Source: Bryoerythrophyllum caledonicum | Taxonomy: Eukaryota > Streptophyta > Bryopsida > Pottiales > Pottiaceae | DNA length: 64,000 bases | NCBI GenBank assembly: GCA_963971425.1 | Contig: OZ020523.1 | Location: 16,860,867 to 16,924,866, forward strand | Reading direction: 5' to 3' | Shown: piece by piece, positions 12,621 to 23,868 of the stretch | Layout of the letters: the number at the start of each line of letters is the position of its first letter | How positions within the stretch are numbered: position 1 is the first letter of the stretch | Notes under the pieces: generated by a model | Told to the model about the DNA's origin: nothing | The model's database searches: none | The model's input: only the letters and a program-made list of their open reading frames with translations | Made by a program: the position numbers and the translations under genes

Positions 12621-13449
12621 GCGATCTAACTTACCTACTTTGTCTTCGTTACGACTGAGGTCAGCTCTGCTCTTTCCAACTCTACTGCTTCGGTGTCTGC
12701 TGTTTGTCTCTGTAAGGTTTGCTGTTGCTCGGAATGTACTCCTCGTCTTCGTAGGATTTGTTGCTTCTCTGATGCGACTAAGGGCAGCCCTACTGCATAA
12801 TATGCTCCTCATTATGAAGTTTGTTGTTGTACCGCAACCTCTGCAGGCAACGTTGCTGCTACTACACTTGTTACTTTTGATAAAACATACGAGTGTGTAT
12901 TCACGGCTGCATATTACATAAAAGGAATCTAATTCTACTAATGAAAATTTGCAATAAATGAAGGAGTAAGGTATAGCCTGTGATGGCGATTTGGAGCTGC
13001 GTTGCAGCAGTGTTGGATGGTGCCTTCTCTCTATCTTGAAACTTGAGATCATGGGTTGGGGAAGGGGAGACTTGTTGGAGAGGGTTCCAGATCTGATCCC
13101 TGTACTTCCAGATCTGGGACGAGTCGTTTTCTGTGTGCTCTAAGTGACTGCAGATCTGACCCCAACACTAAGTTCCCCGCTCTAGAGCATACTTTGCACA
13201 GATCTGCATCTACTTAGAACAACTTTCAACTCCTCTCCTTAGATCTGGTATTGAGCCATCCAACTCGTCTACTTTGCATCTCAAATCTCACCAAACTACC
13301 ACAGATCTGAACACTACGAGGGCTCACAATAGGTCCAGCCAACTCCTATCGCTCGCAGTTTGTAGCTCATAGGCTAAGTCCCCCACCTCCCCTCACCACG
13401 AAATACGGAGCTCACTCACTGGTCTCTTCCATCCTCTCACACTGTACCA
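12621..13449. other. Spacer with a cluster of AGATCTG motifs
   Basis: No gene is evident. Six copies of agatct followed by g lie between about 13086 and 13305. No other protein or RNA feature is visible. Confidence 0.4.
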
Positions 13450-13479
13450 AATCACCAATAACACGTACCTTCTTCTTAC

Positions 13480-14760
13480 TAAAACATGTAGCAAAAGTTC
13501 ACCTAAAAAGTATTATCCCCAACTTTCTTATAGAACCAACAACACTAGAAAAATCCTGGACTATTGAAACACAAAGCCATGATACACTCAACACACAATT
13601 ATCTCAAAAGTTATTACAAAAACTCCTATCAAAAAATATCTACCAACTAAAACAAATCTCCCTACCTAACGGAACACACATCATGAACAATGAAGAATTT
13701 AAAACCTACCGCTTCACCCCATCAAAACTAATTAAAAGTGCCCTCAAAATTGCACGACAACTCTTTTGCCACCCAATATACCCCCTTCCACCCAATACCC
13801 ATACCAATACACATATATACTCCCATACAATTAGAGACCCATTCATCACTATAAACAACGACATCACCCCAAGAAATACCCCCCCACAATCGATACACCC
13901 TCCCCACTCCCACCCACACCACCCCCACCCCCACCCCCCAAACCACATCCTTAAAAACCCCACCACATATCCCATTAACATCATACACCACGAATACAAG
14001 GAAAAAATAGATAAAAACCAAATCGAATACAATTACACTAGATATCTATGCCAATGGACTCACAATAAGCACACCTACAACAAATGGCTCCCCCAAAGAA
14101 ACCTCTTCCCAAGACACAACCAAAACACCATTACACATAATACAAATAAATTGACACAATATTATCAAAAAATCCAATACAAATTCTACACCGAAATTAT
14201 CCGAGCTCACCATCCACAAAATCAACCCCAAGACACAAGGTCCGTCATCCCATCCACAATAATTCCCCAACTAAACATCTACACAATATAACGTAACCCC
14301 GAAAACGACATTCTCACCTCATCTAACACAATTAAAATTGACAAAAACTAAACACACTTATACGAAGAAGATGGACGACACCTCTTCACCATCCCAATCA
14401 CTAGGCTCACATGGTTATGGAATCAATACAATACTAAACTACAAACCCCTACAAACATTGAACCAACAACCCAACCATTTGAAACCGAAGTCATATGGCT
14501 ATACCAAAGATACAAATATAGAATACCAAAAAAGAACCCCTTTAAACTTACAGAATATACACTACCCATACCTATACTAAACTCATTAATCTCCACATTC
14601 AACATCCAACACTCATACTTCTCCACATTCAACATCCAACACTCATACTTCTCCTCCCCCGTCACATGTTCCACCAAACTCAACAAATTTTACTCCCCCT
14701 TTGAAAGGGATAAAATATTCGGATCACTAGGTAAAGCCTTTGACCACAAATGGATAGGTA
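13480..14760 (+). pseudogene. LINE ORF2 remnant, region before RNase H
   Basis: Short plus-strand frames (13683-14291 and 14338-14580) are rich in Asn, Thr, His and Pro, with the same A/C-rich codon use as the intact ORF that follows. They are interrupted by stops and frame changes. Position in the element suggests the linker between reverse transcriptase and RNase H. Two direct copies of a 20-bp string (ctccacattcaacatccaac) lie at about 14591-14643. Confidence 0.4.
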
Positions 14761-14765
14761 ATGGT

Positions 14766-16733
14766 ATGGCCCACCTCCACAATGAAGAAGAAACACAACA
14801 AGCACTACATTGGGCCCGCCTCGCGACCAAACATGACCCAAACCACACCTCCACCCTAATCATAACCCCTGACAAAACCTGGTATCAAAATCCTAACCCA
14901 CACTCGGGCCCCTTTCCTGACACACACATCATTGCACTATTCAAAGTGGACTCAATAACATACGAAGAACCCACTATCCCACCAGATCTACAAAAGCCCA
15001 AAATTGAATCATCCACTCTACAAATAATATGCATCCACCACCAAAATCAAACTCTAGGCACACAAGAACAACTAGAAGAACTCTCCTCCATAACAAAGAC
15101 TCTAAACGTACACCGGATACTCACGAAATTGGCCCCACCAACGCCAATGCAAACACCCATCAATAGAAACAAAAAATGGTCAAAACTACACTACAATAAC
15201 AATACACTAAACTACACCCTAACACCCCCACCCCTCCCGGAGTATCAAACTAACACCCCACCTAAATTTAACTCCGCATATAGCTACTATACTGATGGCT
15301 CCTTCAAACCGCGAGAACAAATTAGCCCGGGATCTTGGCGTAGAGAAAAAGCCGGTTATGGAATATACAACGCTACGAAAGAAATCAAACTAGCCAAAAG
15401 ACTACACGGACTACAAAATATCCTTAGAGCAGAACTAATGGCCATCTATAAAACACTAGAAATCGTCTCAACAAAATACAACAATGAACCGGTGCACATA
15501 TTTACAGATTGCATTAACGCACTATATTTATTAAATACCCAAATAACACATCCTACCCTCCATAATAGTCATCCCGACCATATCATACTAGAATCAATGG
15601 TCCAAATGATACTAAAACGAGGACAAATCACAACCCTCCACAAAGTCCGAGCCCATGCTAATATTAATGGCAATGAACAAGCGGATAAACTTGCAAAAGA
15701 AGGAAGAGAAAAATCACATACAAATGCCAAAGACCCACATGAACACGCCCACGCCACCCTGTACTATTTCCAAAAAGAAGATTGGCCCTCCAAAGAAAAC
15801 ACCCCTGATAAAGGCCCGGTTAGATTCCTGAGTAAATACCTCAAAAAACAAGACCTACATAACAATCTTCACACAATCACAGACAACTTTCCTAACATGG
15901 AAAAGTGGACTAACAATAATGAACTCTCTACAAATTTTTGGAAAAATTTCATCATCACCGATTCACAAATAACATGCCTTATCAAATTCCGTACCGGTCA
16001 ATACATGGGAAACGCCCGTAAACAACTCTTCTTTGGAATAGAAAAATTTCCATCCATAACATGCCCCATATGCCCCTCAACGGACCCCGACACATGGCTT
16101 CATGTTCTACTCAAATGCCAAAACCACCACATACACTCTCTAATTGTTAAAAGACATAACAAAGCGGTATGGGAAATCCGAAAACTAATCACCTCCTACA
16201 ATAAATTGAGATGTTTTATATTAATGAACGCCGGCACTTTTAATAACAATCCACAAGAAAATACGGTCCCCTGGCTACTCCCATGCTCATGTATGATCCA
16301 AAGATGTCATTGCAACGCTAGGCTCAAACCGGACATCCTTTGTGTTAGAGGTTTACCATATAATGACCCACCACCCGATAACATCAACCAAGACTACACC
16401 ATCCAATTCATTGAATTCACATATTGCAACGATAGATTTTCCCCGGAAACAATCCAAAATAAAATAGATAAATACAAACCCCTTATTGATGACATCATCG
16501 CCCTCGGATGGAATGTGGACCCCCTTATTGTAATCACATCCGGCGCTCGTGCCACCACCTTTATCCCATCTATGAAAACTCTAGAAGATACCTTCAAGAT
16601 ACCCATTGAAACAATTAAAACCTCCTTTAAAAACATTAACACCATAGCTATTCAATATGCCATGTCCATTCTTCTAGACACACGCAAAATTGAAAACAAC
16701 CAAGCCCTCCCCAATACACACGACCCTCTTTAA
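14766..16733 (+). CDS. LINE ORF2 C-terminal part: RNase H plus Cys/His-rich domain
   Basis: This intact 655-residue frame is the best-preserved retroelement ORF in the window. Residues about 175-320 form a type I RNase H: YYTDGSF supplies the first Asp, LRAELMAI the Glu, HIFTDCINAL the second Asp, and NEQADKLAKEG the last Asp region. RNase H removes the RNA strand after reverse transcription. Further on, CPICPSTDPDTWLHVLLKC and PCSCMIQRCHCNARLKPDILC give two Cys/His-rich patches that could bind zinc. The first ATG at 14766 is arbitrary because the native protein would be a fusion with an upstream reverse transcriptase that is missing here. Confidence 0.7.
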   Translation: MAHLHNEEETQQALHWARLATKHDPNHTSTLIITPDKTWYQNPNPHSGPFPDTHIIALFKVDSITYEEPTIPPDLQKPKIESSTLQIICIHHQNQTLGTQEQLEELSSITKTLNVHRILTKLAPPTPMQTPINRNKKWSKLHYNNNTLNYTLTPPPLPEYQTNTPPKFNSAYSYYTDGSFKPREQISPGSWRREKAGYGIYNATKEIKLAKRLHGLQNILRAELMAIYKTLEIVSTKYNNEPVHIFTDCINALYLLNTQITHPTLHNSHPDHIILESMVQMILKRGQITTLHKVRAHANINGNEQADKLAKEGREKSHTNAKDPHEHAHATLYYFQKEDWPSKENTPDKGPVRFLSKYLKKQDLHNNLHTITDNFPNMEKWTNNNELSTNFWKNFIITDSQITCLIKFRTGQYMGNARKQLFFGIEKFPSITCPICPSTDPDTWLHVLLKCQNHHIHSLIVKRHNKAVWEIRKLITSYNKLRCFILMNAGTFNNNPQENTVPWLLPCSCMIQRCHCNARLKPDILCVRGLPYNDPPPDNINQDYTIQFIEFTYCNDRFSPETIQNKIDKYKPLIDDIIALGWNVDPLIVITSGARATTFIPSMKTLEDTFKIPIETIKTSFKNINTIAIQYAMSILLDTRKIENNQALPNTHDPL

Positions 16734-16978
16734 AAATTCCTCCCCCGCCTTGATTTATCATGACTAGTTGGTTTTGAGGTTTTGACTATCTGCTTGATTT
16801 GTGATGGGTCATTGGCTAGTTGCTTGGTTAGTGATTTGTTGGTTGGTTGGTTGGTTTGTGGTTCTTTGGCTACTAGTTACATAGTGTCTACCCTCGAGAG
16901 AGGGAAGTAGTTCCAGCTTACTAATTCCTTGTCCAGTGGGCATGGTCTTACTAGTGGAATGAACAAACACTTTATTCA

Positions 16979-17003
16979 CGCCGATCTCCTTCGGAGACCG
17001 GCG
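16979..17003 (+). other. 3'-end hairpin of the LINE
   Basis: Positions 16979-16989 and 16993-17003 pair as an 11-bp stem (cgccgatctcc with ggagaccggcg) with a single A/C mismatch and a 3-nt loop. It sits about 250 bp past the ORF stop, close to where the element should end. Many LINE reverse transcriptases recognise a 3' stem-loop in their RNA, so this is a candidate recognition element. Confidence 0.55.
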
Positions 17004-17010
17004 TTCTTCT

Positions 17011-17463
17011 TTCTTTCTTTGGCATATGAAAATTAAATTATAAGAACCTACCATGACAAGATTCGTAAACACATTGTATTTCAAATTTTTAAGGCTTTTA
17101 TTGCTACAATTCTTCAAGAACTTGAAACAATTTTTGTGGCTGTAGAGCTTGGTTTAGGGTATTTTGACACGTCTTAAATAATTATTTGGCCATGGAAACA
17201 TCAACTACTTTTTATGAAATATTATAGAGATTTATTGAAGGAAATACCCATGTGATACTTAAGTCATACTTTAGCTAATATAACTAATCCACATTTTATT
17301 TGAAAAAATTAAATCACTTGGGATGAAATTCTAATGCTCTATATTATCATTGGATTGATTTTCTTTATCACTATGCATCCTCTCTAAATATGCACATTGC
17401 TTGTTGTGGCGGTAATAGGCTGGGTTACCATAATGGCCACTTCTAGAGAAAAGAATAGTATTA
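17011..17463. other. AT-rich spacer
   Basis: No coding or repeat feature recognised between the LINE 3' end and the pogo-like element. Confidence 0.4.
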
Positions 17464-18304
17464 CAGTCTAACCTTGATAATATCACACTTGTTAATATAA
17501 CACCTTGATATTGTCACCCGAAACCTAGAAACAGATTTTCTTAGTGTAAAACTACCTTGTTAATATCACTATCATCCTTGATAATATCACATTTTTTTTT
17601 CAAAATATGTAGTATAAGCGTGACAATATAAAAAATGGATGGATAAATAAGTGTGGATGATGGCATATCTAGTCGGAATGTTTTACTGTATCTACGATTG
17701 GGGGCGATTCGTAAAGGAAAAATGTGTGCAAATCATAGATTTTGGTGAAGACAAGGGTTCTAGGAAGAGCGAGGGTTCTGAGCTCCAAAAGCATTGAGAC
17801 TTGGGAGAGGACAAGGGTTTGCTTGCGGTTGGTTTCTTTATAGATTTAGTATAGTACAGGTCGTTGGGGTGTAAGTTCATTGCTGGAATGGCGATTAATT
17901 GATGATACTATATGTATAATATGAACCAGTTACACCTTGTCACGTGTTATTTTTCAATGACCATTTGACATGAGGTGAGATAAATCATATGTTAGGTTTC
18001 AATGGATTTACTAATTTATTAAGTCTCAATATGAGATTTCACTGATTCATTTATTTGATTTTTGTGATTTATAACATCTGATGGTTATTGATTCAGGTTG
18101 GAAAATCAAGCGTATGTCAGTTTGTAATTTAATTTAATTTTCTGATTTATTTTTATTTATTTTGAAAAAAAATTGGCCTTCTTTTTTGATAATTTCACAT
18201 TTTTGCCTAAAATTGCCAAACGTGATAGTATCAAAATTGTCACACCATGATAATATCACATTTTTGGGTGAAACGGAGGGTGTGATATTATCAAGGTTAG
18301 ATTG
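17464..18304. mobile_element. Pogo/Tc1-mariner-like MITE
   Basis: The ends 17464-17488 and 18280-18304 are inverted repeats of 25 bp with a single difference (CAGTCTAACC... against CAATCTAACC...). Both are flanked by TA (17462-17463 and 18305-18306), the target duplication of Tc1/mariner and pogo elements, whose termini often begin CAGT. The 841-bp interior has no transposase, but several further copies of a gataatatcac motif occur in both orientations. It is therefore a non-autonomous element. The TIR is repeated in degenerate form near 17500, 17560 and 18190-18260. Confidence 0.8.
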
Positions 18305-18458
18305 TAATTCCTAAAGGACAATTTGTCCATACGGGGGACAAGTTGATTTTGGGCAGGTTTCTAAAAATCCATTTTTGAAGATAGATTCTTGAAACTTTTA
18401 GTGAAAAAAGAAATACGGTTGTCTTTGCAAGGATTCTTTTTTTGGGACTTATAGTGAA

Positions 18459-18493
18459 AACATTATGATGCCCAATTCAACTATTTCTGGACT
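18459..18493 (+). repeat. Left end of the giant element: direct repeat plus TIR
   Basis: The putative target duplication is 18459-18471, followed by 7 bp and the inverted repeat AACTATTTCTGGACT (18479-18493). A second ttctggacta lies 18 bp inward. Confidence 0.6.
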
Positions 18494-18678
18494 ATGAGGT
18501 GAATTCTGGACTAAGGACTAAAAGAAAGATCCGGAGATGTGCCTCATAAAAGATAGTGAAGCATAAAAGTCGGGGAGTTTAGAGTACTTTTCAAGCATTA
18601 AATGCATCACCAATGACACTTATGGAGGAAGAAATGGCTAGAGCGACCAAATTTGAATTTAGACAATACGTGAGTCCG

Positions 18679-18879
18679 GAACATGCAGCCGGATATCTCC
18701 GGATGAATATCAAAGTGGAAACCAGAAGAAGAACCGAGTCCTGAAAACAGAAATTGATGGACATACATTACATCACAAATGTGTGGTTGGGAAAAATGTG
18801 GTAGGGAAAAATGGGACAGAGATGCGGACAGAAATTACTCGCAATCGATAGAACATGCAACCGGATATCTCCGGATGAA
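18679..18879 (+). repeat. Two 29-bp direct repeats carrying the palindrome
   Basis: 18679-18707 and 18851-18879 share gaacatgca, one variable base, the variant palindrome CCGGATATCTCCGG and atgaa. They are the first palindrome copies inside the left end of the giant element and lie 172 bp apart. Confidence 0.75.
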
Positions 18880-19029
18880 ATCAGAGTAAGAGTCCAGTAC
18901 TAAACTGTTTCATTATAAAAAAGTGTCATACAATATTTAAAGGGTGGCCGTTGATAAGAGGCACGTGTAATCTATGGAGAATCGATTCAACTATTCTAAT
19001 TTTAGTGCTTTATAGATGCCCTCTACCTG

Positions 19030-19293
19030 TCATGTATGGTGTCTCCCATCTGTTATATAATGGACTATAGCCTTTCTAGGATTCTTGAATGGATCTAGAT
19101 CTACAACAACAACAAATTTAGGCCACAAATAATGCCTTGTTCTAGGATTAAATGAGGCCTTCTTAAAGATGTGGAGAAACCTAATATAGCCAGGCCTTCG
19201 AGTCTGTTTGCTGGCATAGCAAAAAAGAATCTCTGATAAGATGTCTAGGGGCAATAACACTTGGGCCGCCTCCAAGAGCCTATCTGGACGCAT
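19030..19293 (-). CDS. Small hypothetical ORF
   Basis: This 87-residue minus-strand frame contains a run of hydrophobic residues around ILSEILFCYAS. I do not recognise it. It lies downstream of the FCP1-like gene on the same strand and could be another remnant exon. Nothing else supports expression. Confidence 0.2.
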   Translation of the reverse strand: MRPDRLLEAAQVLLPLDILSEILFCYASKQTRRPGYIRFLHIFKKASFNPRTRHYLWPKFVVVVDLDPFKNPRKAIVHYITDGRHHT

Positions 19294-19958
19294 AGGAGAC
19301 CAAATCCTGACATTGAAATACCGCAGTAGTATTCGAATAACATCTGCCGTGTCATCAAAAGAAGGGAGCTACGCGGATCGGGACTTGGCCGAGTCAAGGA
19401 CCTCGTTCGAGCAGAGAGGACCGCGGAGAGATATGATTATGACCTGCGAAAAATATGGCACGACCATAGAATTAGAAATTGAACATTGAAAAGAAGAGAA
19501 AATATGGTAGGAGGAATTCAAGAGACATCCTCGACCGGAGATCTCCGGGTGCCCCTCCCAGACCAACGTTCCGCAGTCGAAATGGTCAGGAGAATACTCA
19601 ATAGTGTTCACAGATATTGGAGGGTGAAGTTTGGGGGCGAGACACCAACAATAACAAATAAAAAGAAGGACCTCAACAAATAACGTTAGTGACAACAACA
19701 TTTGTCTTCAAAATTGAAAGGTCAAAATCCGACAGACATTCTTGACGTAACATTTACAAAGCATAGAGTTTATACTATCCAGTATATTTCATTGATCTAA
19801 GGCGCCAAAATTATGCCCTCTAGCATGGAGCGGACCTCAGGGGAATTTTTGTCTACTGGATCACTAGCAAACCTCAATGGATTCCGTCTAACAAAGTCGG
19901 GAACATCCTCATTTGACGCTAGCAGTCCGGAGAGCCATGGAAGAAACATGGTGGTCAA

Positions 19959-22900
19959 CTAGGTTTCATTCGAAAACCCAGTCCATGATGGCGGATGAAC
20001 TGCACTGAAGGGATCGTTAAGGATGTTCTTTAGTGGTGTATCGTCCACAAGCAAGACATCCTTGGGAGATGTGGGCGACGCCTTGCTATTAAAAACTGTC
20101 AGGTCCTGAAGAAAAATAGGCTTCTTTGGATGGGATGTGAGCATATATGATGTTTTTGTGCAATCAGCCTACGTCAGGACTCTGACGCCTTCCGGAATGA
20201 CAGCACCTGTCTTGCGCGACTCCTTGATGATATCCACAATATTTTTTTCCATCACACTACTCCCGAATGAGACAATAGCCTTCTCTCCCACGAAGTTCAG
20301 GAGTTCAGTCGAACCAAGCCTTACTTTGATGTCTCTCGGTTGTCCCTGTTTAAATTCCCCCCTTTGCACAAGAATTCCATTTAAGTCAAACACGACATGA
20401 TAAACCCGTTGTTTTGTTACCTGATCCTCGATTGGAGGCTCTCGGGCGATTGTAGTAAACTTCTTCGGACCTGAACCCAAAATACAAGTACGTAGGCTGA
20501 GATGAAGAACTTGTACAGCTTAGAGAAATTGCAAATATACAATGTATAAAAGTGTTCCGCACTCACAATCCTGAAATGCTCGATGGAAGAATGAGCACTA
20601 TATAGATGATGGCACGTAAGTATGAATGCACATATTAGGCACCTGGGACAGTAGGTGGAGTATCCCTAGAAGTCTGAGCTACACCAGTGACTTGAGCAGT
20701 CTGTGCGAGGTTTCTGTCACCGACATCCTTTGATTGTATTGATCCTGCCGACACCTGAATACCAGTATTGAAGTGATAAGAATACGGTCTGCATAGAGTG
20801 AACTATCCTGAGAACAATCAAGAAGGTTTGATGGACAAGTAACTGTTCACCTTATCTTTCTAGGCCCTTGTCCGAACTATAGGCGGAGGAGGAGGAACTT
20901 TCGGCACATGATTCTTCCCGATTGCCTTCTTCTTCTCTTTTTGAGCCAGCTGCCCATGGCTCCGCGGAGGGCTGTGCGGAGGGCTCATAACATGTAATTC
21001 ACGCAATGTTTGTTGCGCCGATGCCTTATCCATCATGTGATCGGTGTCACACAAAGTCAGGTCCTCGGCACTCTTGGACACAACCTCCACTTCAGGACGC
21101 GTCGTCAAAGGGTTGTCCAGTGGGAGATCTCCAGGTGCTCTGTGGGTGGCGTCGAACTCCAGGCGATCGGACATTGCCGTGTCATTGTCCAGATTTGGCG
21201 GAGGAGAATGTTGCCTTTTGGAATGCGGACTGGTTTCCATTTGAGAGGTACGCCGCCTAGCGTCCGGAGTAGAGTCGCTTGTCGAACTAGGCGAGGCACG
21301 CTTGACAGGAAGAGGTGGTTCATCATCATTTACCTGCATGGGGTCGATTGGGGTGTCCGCACCGATGATTCATGCGGCTGTGGCCAAGGACTGGAGTCTA
21401 AAATTGGGAACCGCTAATGAACTCGGTTCATTCTGCACATCAACATCAAGCATCGTGGCATCAGTCGTCTGCGTCACATTGACGAAGTCAGTGTGGAAAA
21501 CATTAAGACGCAATACAAAAGAAAACGGTATCATACACCCGGAGATCTCCGGTTCAAAGTTGTCCTTCTCTACCGGGCGAACTAAAATTGAACATGGCAA
21601 TGATAAAGAAGACTCCTGAAGAATGGAGGGCATCTGAATTGAATGAACAGCCGGAGATCTCCAGGTAAGGTAGTTTCCGTAGGCGTTATACCTCACCGAT
21701 GTAGTTCATCCTTGACATAGCCTGTGTTTGAACCCCAGCGCCCGGGGTCGACCTAGTGATGTCAGTCTCCTCTGCCTCCTCGGGAACGGCGTCGGTAACG
21801 TCGGCTAAGATATTCAAGTGGAATTTGAATATTTGTTCTGCGCTGGATTCGGCCTTGACTTTGGCATCTTCGCTGTTCACAATCTCGAGGACCCGCGCGT
21901 CGTGAGTCTGCAAATAAAAAAAAACCTGAGTAAGGCGTCATCTAATACATATAAGTGTATCTGGACTGGAAATCTGTGACGTTGGATTGCTTGGGAAGGG
22001 ATGTCCTGCTTACCAAGCCGAGGAATGTTAAATGTGGTCCTCCATGAACATTAACGACCACCATACCCTCTCTGATGCATCTCGTGAACAACGAATCAAG
22101 GACCGAGATCCTCAACTGTGGGACATCGGTTTGCTTCCAGCGCTGGATGATATCTTTATGTCGAGCGGCTGAAAAGAAGGCCGGCATTTTTTCGGGGTGG
22201 CCTTTGAAGAGCCTTTTGAATGGCTGAGCAGGCGTCTCGCTCGAATCGTATTCATACAGGAATACGCAGTATACTGTCTCCTTGACCCCAATTATTGGAA
22301 TCGGAAATCCATCACCAGGGTGGGGGAAGTAGTAGACCACATGAGTTGCCCACAATTTTACCTTGCCTCTGGACTCTCTCTACCGAAGAGTGATGTACCT
22401 CATCAAAGTTCAATTCAACGAATCCCGCGGCGTCAGTGATAAGAACCGACGGTGATCTGACCCTCGTCCGCCCGTCCTTCGTGTCCACTTCGAGATGGTC
22501 GAAAATGGTTCTGAAGTCAAGCGCATCCAGGACCTGTGCACGACATATGTCGTCTTTCACGCGATAGAGGAAAAAGAAGTAAAAGTGAGGGTCAGTTACG
22601 TTACGCCACTGCTGAATGTCTGGCATGATAAGTACTTTGGCGATCTCGCTCCCTCTGTCAGGCATAACCCTGCAGGTGTATTTGGAGTCGAACAGAGACG
22701 TGTCATCCGTGGGTGTGACCTCGGCAGCATCTTCTATGATGTGTTGACTCCAAATGGACACGAGGAAGTCTAGGGTGTGGTCGGTATCCTTGTTAATTGC
22801 CTTCAGTCGACCCTCAAGCCAAGCTTTACCCTTGGCAGAGTGATTCGCAGCGTCCACCCAGGACTCGAGCTGGACCCGTCCAATATTCCTCTCTTCGGCA

Positions 22901-23232
22901 AATGCGTCGCACTGCTCCTTCGTGTATGGGACGAAGTCTGCAGACTTCGAGGGAAGGGGGTGCGACTTGTATTTTAGCATCAGCTCATTCTTCATTGCCC
23001 GGATTCTCTTCTCCCTGATTGCCGCATTTTCAAGAGTCTCCGCCTGCCCTTTCATAGTACCTTGGTTTGCCGCTTTGGACGACTTTATACAGACCTTCTT
23101 TGCGAGCACTAAGTCCGCGAGGTAGTCTAGGTCTTGAGCGCGCATTTTGTAAAGAGGCTTGAAGTCGTTCTGCACCAGAGGTTTCCGCTTCAGTTTAGCT
23201 GGGTCCCCCGTCTTCCCGCTCGGGGAGGGCAC
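19959..23232 (-). pseudogene. Multi-exon gene ending in an FCP1/NIF-like HAD phosphatase domain
   Basis: Five minus-strand exons can be read: 23232-22014, 21907-21692, 21468-20851, 20755-20643 and 20470-19959. All four introns have GT-AG ends and the frame is kept at every junction. The last exon has YHVVFDLNGILVQ (motif I; DLNG in place of DLDG, a variant I recall in plant NIF-like proteins), a following FVGEKAIVSFGSS segment, and LLVDDTPLKNILND (the DD motif). FCP1/SCP enzymes dephosphorylate Ser/Thr, classically on RNA polymerase II. The middle is Pro/Ser/Lys-rich and looks disordered. The first exon has no recognised domain. Breaks are a frameshift near 22370, a TGA at 21370 (best read as CGA to TGA), a TAG at 20860, and a TAG at 20169 where family members have Trp. 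Confidence 0.6.
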
Positions 23233-23868
23233 CTAGTATGGAACAAAGGAACACGTGCGAACAAGCCATATTTTATTGTAGGCTATTTACCATATTTTTT
23301 AATTTTTATAGCACAATATAAGTACAAAAAATTCTAAATTCCTTTATTTTCGGCTATCCTTCAATATTTATATTTACAAATTCAATGGAATAAACTATAC
23401 TCTAATTTCATTATGAAATTTTCATTTACCACCAATAAATGGCATCAAATTTGATTATGCAGTATATGCTTTACTGTCATAACAAATAACTAGCGCAAAG
23501 AGTGGACTAATGAAAACATTCAAGAATTGGCTAACCTATTCACAAAGACAGTACATTGAAGATAATTTCCATTCAAGACAAGACAAGGCTAATCAGAACA
23601 AGACAAGGCAAACATTGATAACGAAAAATCAGAAAACACACACACCAAAGTACTAGAAATGGCCGAGGTTATGTCCTCATTGGCTCCTACGATCAACCAC
23701 CAAAGTGTTTCCCAAACACTGTTGTGATACAATTTCAACTTCTCCAAAAACCACCCTCAAGTCTCTAGTTCCTTGAGCCGAACGAAGCAGCACACATGCC
23801 TGTCACAGTGTGCCTTAAGATATAAGATATCCTTCAGGTTTACACACTAAACACTAGTAAAACAGGAA
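23233..23868. other. AT-rich spacer or intron
   Basis: A splice acceptor (ctag/gtgccc) marks the start of the phosphatase gene's first visible exon at 23232. No coding feature is recognised in this stretch. Confidence 0.35.

Larger units (their letters stand above)
13450..17010 (+). mobile_element. 5'-truncated LINE with RNase H
   Basis: This is the 3' part of a non-LTR retrotransposon: a decayed region downstream of the reverse transcriptase (13450-14760), an intact RNase H and C-terminal domain ORF (14766-16733), then a short 3' UTR with a hairpin at 16979-17003. No reverse transcriptase catalytic motif is present, so the copy is 5'-truncated, which is usual for LINEs. I could not define a target duplication. 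It lies head to head with the minus-strand ORF1 remnant at 9.7-11.1 kb, so the two are separate copies. Confidence 0.6.
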
